In this document: piece after piece, positions 60,601-64,000 of the stretch
Layout: the number at the start of each line of letters is the position of its first letter
How positions within the stretch are numbered: position 1 is the first letter of the stretch
Assembly: GCA_029582155.1 (NCBI GenBank)
Contig: CM055895.1
Location: forward strand, 7,808,544-7,872,543
Direction of reading: 5' to 3'
Origin: Panopea generosa
Lineage: Eukaryota; Mollusca; Bivalvia; Adapedonta; Hiatellidae
Length of the DNA stretch: 64,000 nucleotides
Translations under genes and position numbers: made by a program
The notes under the pieces: model-generated
Seen by the model: the letters and a program-made list of their open reading frames with translations, nothing else
The model's database searches: none
Told to the model about the DNA's origin: nothing

Positions 60601-62843
60601 GGGGATCGTTAGATAAACTTGTTTCATGCTTTTTGGGTTTTTTTTTTAGTAATTTAAGTCCGTCAAGACTCTGGGAGAAATAAAATAATTGGAAACTACT
60701 TCAATGGGCACTTACTGCCGGTAAAGTGGAACTGAATCTACCGTTTGAAAACCTGATTAAATACTGTATTGTTATCGTCAGATGCAAAAATATTTTTGTA
60801 AAAAATGGAGGGAATGTGGACTATTGTTAAAATACATCACTTATAACTTTCTGTTCATTAAATGATGGAAAGTTCATTGAATCACTAAGAGGAAGGTTCT
60901 TCCATTTAATGGTCATGGTTGATTTCGTCATTGTGAGAAATATGTAATACACAGATCGACGTTTTCCGTTTTATCCGCCAATACTTAAACTCGATACTTG
61001 CCAATGAGTAACTTTATCGCGGCACGCGATTTAGTATTTGGTCAACAATGTTAAAGATTTTTACACTACATAGACAAAATACAATTTAAGGTATTTGACA
61101 GAATATCCATAATACATTAACGTTTGGTATAAATGTAAAGTTTTATTGCTAGGATCAAAAATATATCGGCGATGTAGGTGCTGCTTCTTCAAAAAGCACA
61201 CAAATACATCCAGTGAACATTGTTTTTAAATTAGATATGATTAACGAAAACAAATTAAGCTCGTTTATCTCATTTTCAATAAAATGTATGTGTTAACATA
61301 AAGATTTATCACTTTAATTCTTTTATGCAAATGACATATATCTCAGGTCTTTGTCGTGTTTCGCTGTTCACTTTGTTGGGACAAAGCGTGTACAAGTGTC
61401 AATGGTTTGAGTAACCATTGGTTTTTAATTAATCAAAGACACACATAATGCTATTCAACGCAGTATAGTGAATTTATAATTATTTCTTTCAGACTCTAAG
61501 GCGGATTTGCTTTTAACCATATTCCATGTCAAAGTACTTAAGTACTAGTAACCGTAGACGGGTTTTGATGATAAAATATAAAAAATTTCATTCGCCTTTA
61601 TTATACGATTTATATCAGTGTAGCGTTTGGTCAAATTCATGCAAGAATTTAACAAAGACCATACCCAAAACCGAGTTTTTCTTGCTTTACTATTAAAATA
61701 TATAAAATTAAAGAACAATTGAAATTCGACGAATATAAGTAGTTCCTGTCGCGTATGATTATTTGGCGGTGATCAAAACCACAACGCTTAATCACGCCGA
61801 TAAAAGTAGGGCCTTTGGCAGGCACAACGCCTGGCTAAAATGAGAATGACTAAGAGGGTGTTGGGCTGTTAATGACATCCAACAGAAATTTTAGGACATT
61901 CACCAGTCAGAAGTGATTAAAGAAATGATGAAATTCAATAATTAAATGGTTGTGAAATTGAAAACGTGGGGACGTTCCAATGTATATATCATATAAGTTA
62001 TGTTTGTTTGTTACAGCAAATGATCGAATTTTATTTCATTGAATGAACAAATAGTATTGCCACATGTTGCAAAGCCAAGAATGAAAATATTATATGTCTG
62101 TGTTAACAATAGATCAAAACGATGAAGTAAATTTCAAAATTTATTTATTATAGTTTTATTTACAATTCTAGGGTTTTATATTTTATTATTTGGATGCAGT
62201 TCAGCTTCACTACCCAGTGTGATCCCAAATTCTTCAAATATATGAACGTGATACGAAATAGTTCAAATTTCACTACATTGTTGTAAAATAATCCTTAATT
62301 ACAACAGCTTTACATATTTCAGCGTGATACTTAATAGTTCAAATTCCACTAAATTGTTGTAAAGAGTTCGTTAATTGCAACAGCTTAACAGATTTCAACT
62401 CGTGATACTTAATAGTTCAAATTCCACTACATTGTTGTTATGAGTTCGTTAATTGCAACAGTTTAACATATTTAAACGTGTGATACTAAATAGTGTAAAA
62501 TCCAACACGTTATTGAAAAATACTTACTTAATTACAACTTAATCAATATACATGTATTTCAATGATAAATGATGAATTCACTGTTTCAAACTTCAAACTT
62601 GCAAAAGTATATTATTTCACTATATCTACATAATTCATCAAAGCGAATGATTTCAAGAAGGTACCTCAAATTTAATCACAATCACTTGACCAGGTGGCGC
62701 TTCAATGATCCAGTTGCAATTCAGATTATCCTTGTAAAAACTCATTCCGTCGTATCCTGGAGATGTAATAACGCCAGTGCTCTCATTTAAATACTTTATA
62801 TCACCATGACAACCATCGTCTACATAAACATCGGTTGTAACCG
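42577..62843 (-). CDS. CUB-LDLa-trypsin serine protease gene (8 exons, 5' end outside window)
   Basis: Exons, 5' to 3': 62843-62665, 60479-60263, 59021-58917, 56945-56759, 55858-55599, 43856-43711, 43029-42945, 42653-42577. All junctions have GT/AG borders and compatible phases, giving 418 residues and a stop. Order: CUB (four Cys, FE...CSYDY...ASD calcium-type residues), LDLa (six Cys, QDQTDE), then a linker whose Cys (KCGRPP) would pair with the catalytic chain, activation site K|IVGG, and a trypsin domain of about 233 residues. The triad is His in TAGHC, Asp in NNDIAIVKL and Ser in GDSGGP. Asp six residues before that Ser predicts cleavage after Arg/Lys. It is expected to be a secreted zymogen. 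The signal-peptide exon is not seen. Related architectures occur in development and immunity, but the role here is unknown. Confidence 0.92.
42945..43029 (-). CDS. Protease exon: catalytic Ser
   Basis: Phase 0 entry after gtgaacag. It encodes [18 protein letters not shown] and VTSFGSGCG. The donor is ggaa|gtaata in phase 1. Confidence 0.95.
43331..43356. repeat. (TA)n microsatellite
   Basis: Run of AT dinucleotides in a protease intron. Confidence 0.9.
43711..43856 (-). CDS. Protease exon: segment before the catalytic Ser
   Basis: The acceptor tattgttttag|ct enters in phase 1. It encodes [26 protein letters not shown] and GGHDACQ. The Asp of DACQ is the specificity residue. The donor cag|gtattt is phase 0. 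It is separated from the previous exon by an 11.7-kb intron. Confidence 0.94.
43857..45640. other. Protease intron; possible unrecognised coding relic at 44365-45180
   Basis: Part of the 11.7-kb intron. Between about 44365 and 45180 the + strand has consecutive short frames with protein-like composition (for example [17 protein letters not shown] and [17 protein letters not shown]) interrupted by stops. No family is recognised; it may be the remains of a mobile element. Confidence 0.25.
45655..45965. repeat. Imperfect repeats rich in aattgc and ctgattggcca
   Basis: Degenerate, interspersed units: gacaagtgaataattgctg, ttgtttgcctattgtggcaa (three times with variants) and tgtgtgtctgattggccaa (twice). 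They include CCAAT-box-like words. Lies inside the 11.7-kb protease intron. Confidence 0.6.
46443..46472. repeat. (TTG)n microsatellite
   Basis: About 9 TTG repeats. Complementary to the (CAA)n tail of SINE A, but no SINE A body is attached. Confidence 0.85.
46645..46712 (-). mobile_element. tRNA-like SINE head fragment
   Basis: The - strand reads ggcggtagcgtagtggttag, then cgtgtaagccg and agcggcgggttctac. This has a clear box A and a start of box B but no complete cloverleaf, so it is a tRNA-derived fragment and not a tRNA gene. Confidence 0.4.
47491..47799 (-). mobile_element. SINE A, near full-length copy
   Basis: On the - strand: head gcgtggtctagtgttagagc, anticodon-arm-like gcctcgcatgcgg, box B ggttcagtcc, then the conserved body and the tail cgctaaacaccatacaacaa. 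It matches 63566-63875 along its length with several substitutions. It lies in the large protease intron, in the gene's own orientation. Confidence 0.9.
48028..48978 (+). pseudogene. LINE ORF1 protein remnant (L1-type RNA-binding protein)
   Basis: The N-terminus [20 protein letters not shown] is basic. It is followed by a stop near 48160, a coiled-coil-like stretch (48226-48507: [20 protein letters not shown]), a frame change, and then the L1 ORF1 RRM-like region. That region carries [27 protein letters not shown] and [20 protein letters not shown], which match the typical 'NN-RIYGIPE', 'DIDIAHRIG' and 'IIVKF-SRK' words of L1-type ORF1 proteins. After another frame change the C-terminal domain reads [16 protein letters not shown] and IFAIIEDG before a stop. 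The original protein would bind element RNA; this copy has at least three breaks. Confidence 0.8.
50155..52023 (+). pseudogene. LINE reverse transcriptase remnant
   Basis: Pieces in order: [16 protein letters not shown], then [13 protein letters not shown] (about 50250), the catalytic YADD box (tatgccgatgac, 50376-50387), [15 protein letters not shown], and [20 protein letters not shown] (about 50680-50740), the hallmark L1/Tx1 segment after the polymerase core. The C-terminal [18 protein letters not shown] (about 51680) matches the usual ET-x-HLF-EC motif. Numerous stops and shifts; non-functional. Confidence 0.8.
52271..54485. other. Protease intron, no further element seen
   Basis: AT-rich intronic sequence with no recognisable coding, RNA or mobile-element signal. 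Confidence 0.45.
54490..55020. repeat. Diverged tandem repeat of about 125 bp, 4 units
   Basis: The marker ggcgccacaacaataa or a variant recurs near 54547, 54690, 54815 and 54927. Each is followed by a caacaaaatacgt-type word and atataacaatcaca. Lies in the 11.7-kb protease intron, about 600 bp from the catalytic-Asp exon. Confidence 0.7.
55599..55858 (-). CDS. Protease exon: catalytic Asp
   Basis: The acceptor actttgaag|g completes the Gly codon. It encodes [43 protein letters not shown] with the catalytic Asp, SVCLPD with the Cys that would bind the light chain, and VTGWGYIGG. The donor is ggag|gtaaac in phase 1. Confidence 0.95.
56371..56630 (-). mobile_element. SINE B copy in a protease intron
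   Basis: Matches 14622-14915 through the tRNA head (gggcccgattagcttaatcg) and body, but the segment next to the TTGA tail is partly deleted. Flanked by acaccagtttga (56359-56370) and acaccaatttga (56631-56642), an 11-of-12 target-site duplication. Same orientation as the protease gene, between the His and Asp exons. Confidence 0.85.
56759..56945 (-). CDS. Protease exon: activation site and catalytic His
   Basis: The acceptor ttttctag|cg enters in phase 1, agreeing with the LDLa exon. It encodes [18 protein letters not shown], then [24 protein letters not shown] and VVTAGHCFE. It leaves in phase 2 at gg|gtatgt. Cleavage after the Lys before IVGG would activate the enzyme. Confidence 0.95.
57000..57504. 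other. Protease intron, nothing seen
   Basis: AT-rich intronic DNA before the minisatellite. Confidence 0.4.
57505..58855. repeat. 48-bp minisatellite, about 28 units, in a protease intron
   Basis: The unit is atgcagtatttcacattgtc, then acgtttcatggtaaactatg and aggtcaat. Because 48 is a multiple of 3 and the unit has no stop in one frame, 57617-58792 is open for 391 codons on the + strand, with a 16-residue repeat (core [16 protein letters not shown]). The middle units are very uniform. Units with cttggtaaaatatgag cluster at both ends and the outermost copies are degraded. It ends about 60 bp from the LDLa exon on the opposite strand. Lack of any flanking exon, start context or family points to non-coding. 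Confidence 0.95.
58917..59021 (-). CDS. Protease exon: LDL-receptor class A module
   Basis: One 105-bp phase 1-1 exon encoding a complete six-cysteine LDLa module: [25 protein letters not shown], then DQTDEILC with the calcium-binding acidic cluster. Borders are gttgtag|ct and tgtg|gtaagc. A symmetric single-exon module is typical of exon shuffling. It begins 60-70 bp after the end of the 48-bp minisatellite. Confidence 0.93.
59345..59590 (+). mobile_element. tRNA-derived SINE, group C
   Basis: tRNA Leu/Ser-like head: tcccgtggccgagaggtcta, then box B ggtttgaatccc. Body with aaacctttatgtgagaaaga and ttgaggtctttt, 3' end with tgttgaaaatgacgttcaaa. Lies in the protease intron upstream of the LDLa exon and antisense to the gene. 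Confidence 0.7.
60066..60120 (-). mobile_element. SINE group D fragment
   Basis: cttcctgggtagaaccagtg, then gttgttctgaga is the 3'-body word of group D (compare 24838-24975). The head is missing. Confidence 0.4.
60263..60479 (-). CDS. Protease exon: second half of the CUB domain
   Basis: The acceptor tttgtttctag precedes 60479; it enters in phase 0. It encodes [20 protein letters not shown], then [10 protein letters not shown] and [19 protein letters not shown]: the last two CUB cysteines and the calcium-type acidic residues. The donor atag|gtatta leaves in phase 1. A later gt at gtgaag|gtcg is an alternative, but phase 1 fits the next exon. Confidence 0.9.
60480..62244. other. Protease intron between the two CUB exons
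   Basis: AT-rich intronic DNA. No coding or mobile-element signal was recognised. A short GC-richer patch at 61760-61850 (aatcacgccgataaaagtag) has no identity. Confidence 0.45.
62245..62560. repeat. 76-bp tandem repeat, about 4 units
   Basis: The marker gtgatacttaatagttcaaa recurs near 62251, 62323, 62402 and 62480, each followed by actacattgttgt and attgcaacag. It lies about 100 bp from the first CUB exon. Confidence 0.85.
62665..62843 (-). CDS. Protease exon: first half of the CUB domain
   Basis: The acceptor cttctttag precedes 62843 and the donor gag|gtacct follows 62665. It enters in phase 1 and leaves in phase 0. It encodes [18 protein letters not shown] and onward to VIVIKFE: the first two CUB cysteines, the TSPGY motif and the NCNWII strand. 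The phase-1 entry is typical of a domain preceded by a signal-peptide exon. Confidence 0.9.
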
Positions 62844-63204
62844 CTAAAGAAGAAAAAATAATGTTTAAAAGAAGATCTAAATACAATAAAATGTTAGAGG
62901 GGAAAAAGACTGATACATTGTGTTACAATAAATAGTAATGAAATAATATATGAATAAAAATACTTGTATACATTTATCGTACTTAACTCAATTATGAACT
63001 TGACAAATACCAGTATGCATTTATATTTTAAAACTTATGAATGTATATATTAATGACAAAGTTAATGAATACTCAGAAAAAAATGGGCGTTTGCTTGAAT
63101 GTTACAGAACATTTAGGAAGAATATAAATAAAGTATTGGACAATTCGGGTAAAACTGGACAGTAAGCAGTACATGCACACCAGCCAAAAAAACAACCAGT
63201 ACTG
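62844..63204. other. Upstream of the first visible protease exon
   Basis: AT-rich sequence. I looked on the - strand for a signal-peptide exon ending in phase 1 and found none that convinces, so the 5' exon and promoter are probably outside the window. Confidence 0.4.
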
Positions 63205-63445
63205 AGGGTCTGCGCAACTGAGTTGTCGTCTAAGGCGCGGTCGGCTAGTGACCACTTATCTCGCTGGGTCGTGAGTTTGAGTCCAGCTCGGATTGAAAAC
63301 TTAACGTGAAAAAGATTGCGATTTACTTGTGGAAAGGCGGCGGTTCTACTCATATTCTCTCTGAAATATTTCCCTTTCAAAAATCATTTGCCATATATAA
63401 AAAGACATGTACTGTATATGGCGTTAATCCATTAAAACCGACAAC
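63205..63445 (+). mobile_element. tRNA-derived SINE, group C
   Basis: Head gggtctgcgcaactgagttg, box-B-like gtgagtttgagtcc, body gaaaacttaacgtgaaaaag and 3' end atggcgttaatccattaaaa. The tail matches the reverse complement of 25747-25986 best. Confidence 0.65.
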
Positions 63446-63565
63446 GAAGTGTGTTAAATAGAAAAAAGGTGCTATAAAGAAAAAACATTGTATTTACAAT
63501 TGTATTGTATCATTGATCAGAGGAATGATATACTCTATATGTTGCTGTTTTTTCTATCCGATGTG

Positions 63566-63875
63566 CGTGGTCTAGTGGTAGAGCGTCCGCCTCGCATGCG
63601 GAAGGTCGGGGGTTCAATCCCCGGCCGGGTCATACCAAATACTTTAAAAATGGTACTAGAAGCTTCCTCGCTTGACGCTCAGCATTTAGAGGAGATTTCT
63701 AGGTCTAGTCGGTCCGGTGTCAGTATAATGTGACTAGGTGGGGTATCATACCATGTGTCTGCGGCATGATACTCTAGTGTGACAGCGATTAGAATACTGT
63801 CTCAAGTAGACACCGTCGCGATATGACTGAAAAATTGTTGAAAGCGACGCTAAACACCATACAACAACAACAACA
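63566..63875 (+). mobile_element. SINE A, full-length copy with perfect target-site duplication
   Basis: tRNA-Ala-like head: box A tggtctagtggtag, an anticodon arm with 7-nt loop ctcgcat giving anticodon CGC, and box B ggttcaatcc. A 200-bp conserved body follows, then the 3' end gttgaaagcgacgctaaaca and a (CAA)n tail. The 12-bp duplication ctatccgatgtg at 63554-63565 and 63876-63887 is perfect, so the insertion is young. The pol III promoter boxes are intact. SINEs with this kind of 3' end are widespread in bivalves; the exact family name is not certain. Confidence 0.93.
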
Positions 63876-64000
63876 CTATCCGATGTGTTGATGTCGTAAA
63901 CTTCAAAATATCATAGCGTTCACCGCAAACAAAATGTGTTTATATCCATCACAACTTTATATTGTCCAATTTGTGCAATACGATACTAAGTGTATATGAA

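Noticed and set aside
63102-63380. Signal-peptide exon of the protease on the minus strand
   Set aside because: The frame there comes from a group C SINE and has no hydrophobic leader ending at a phase-1 donor.
63566-63640. tRNA-Ala gene
   Set aside because: The tRNA-like sequence is the head of a SINE with a body, CAA tail and target-site duplication; the acceptor stem is not properly paired.

Overview
The window is AT-rich animal nuclear DNA: introns with GT/AG borders, tRNA-derived SINEs with target-site duplications, LINE and Tc1/mariner remains, many minisatellites and very few genes. A cGAS-like (Mab-21 fold) protein, a CUB-LDLa-trypsin protease and abundant tRNA-derived SINEs fit a mollusc, most probably a bivalve. 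The species cannot be fixed from the sequence alone.

Two host genes are supported. (1) On the + strand, 16202-17464 is an uninterrupted 420-codon gene for a cGAS-like receptor (nucleotidyltransferase of the Mab-21/cGAS family), with a likely 5'UTR splice acceptor just upstream and a polyadenylation signal at 17753. (2) On the - strand, eight exons between 62843 and 42577 encode a secreted-type serine protease: one CUB domain (two exons), one LDL-receptor class A module (one exon) and a trypsin domain (five exons, complete His/Asp/Ser triad, trypsin-like specificity residue). Every splice phase agrees. The signal-peptide exon is not in the window. An 11.7-kb intron splits the catalytic domain and carries a broken L1/Tx1-like LINE on the opposite strand.

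Layout: 1-6050 minisatellites, including about 1 kb of (ACT)n and a 50-bp repeat array; 6-16 kb non-coding with LINE and SINE pieces; 16.2-17.8 kb cGAS-like gene; 19.2-20 kb a small MITE and a 529-bp foldback; 20-24.2 kb a broken Ty3/Gypsy-type retroelement fossil; 24-42 kb non-coding with SINEs, several MITE-like inverted repeats and a broken Tc1 transposase; 42.5-62.9 kb the protease gene with its repeat-filled introns, including a 48-bp minisatellite (57.5-58.85 kb) that stays open in one frame for 391 codons; 63-64 kb SINEs, one with a perfect 12-bp target-site duplication.

At least four SINE groups, called A to D here, recur. A has a tRNA-Ala-like head and a (CAA)n tail. B has a tRNA head and a TTGA-rich tail. 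C and D are older. The two host genes do not obviously work together. Both belong to families used in invertebrate immunity and extracellular proteolysis, but no functional link is visible in the sequence.
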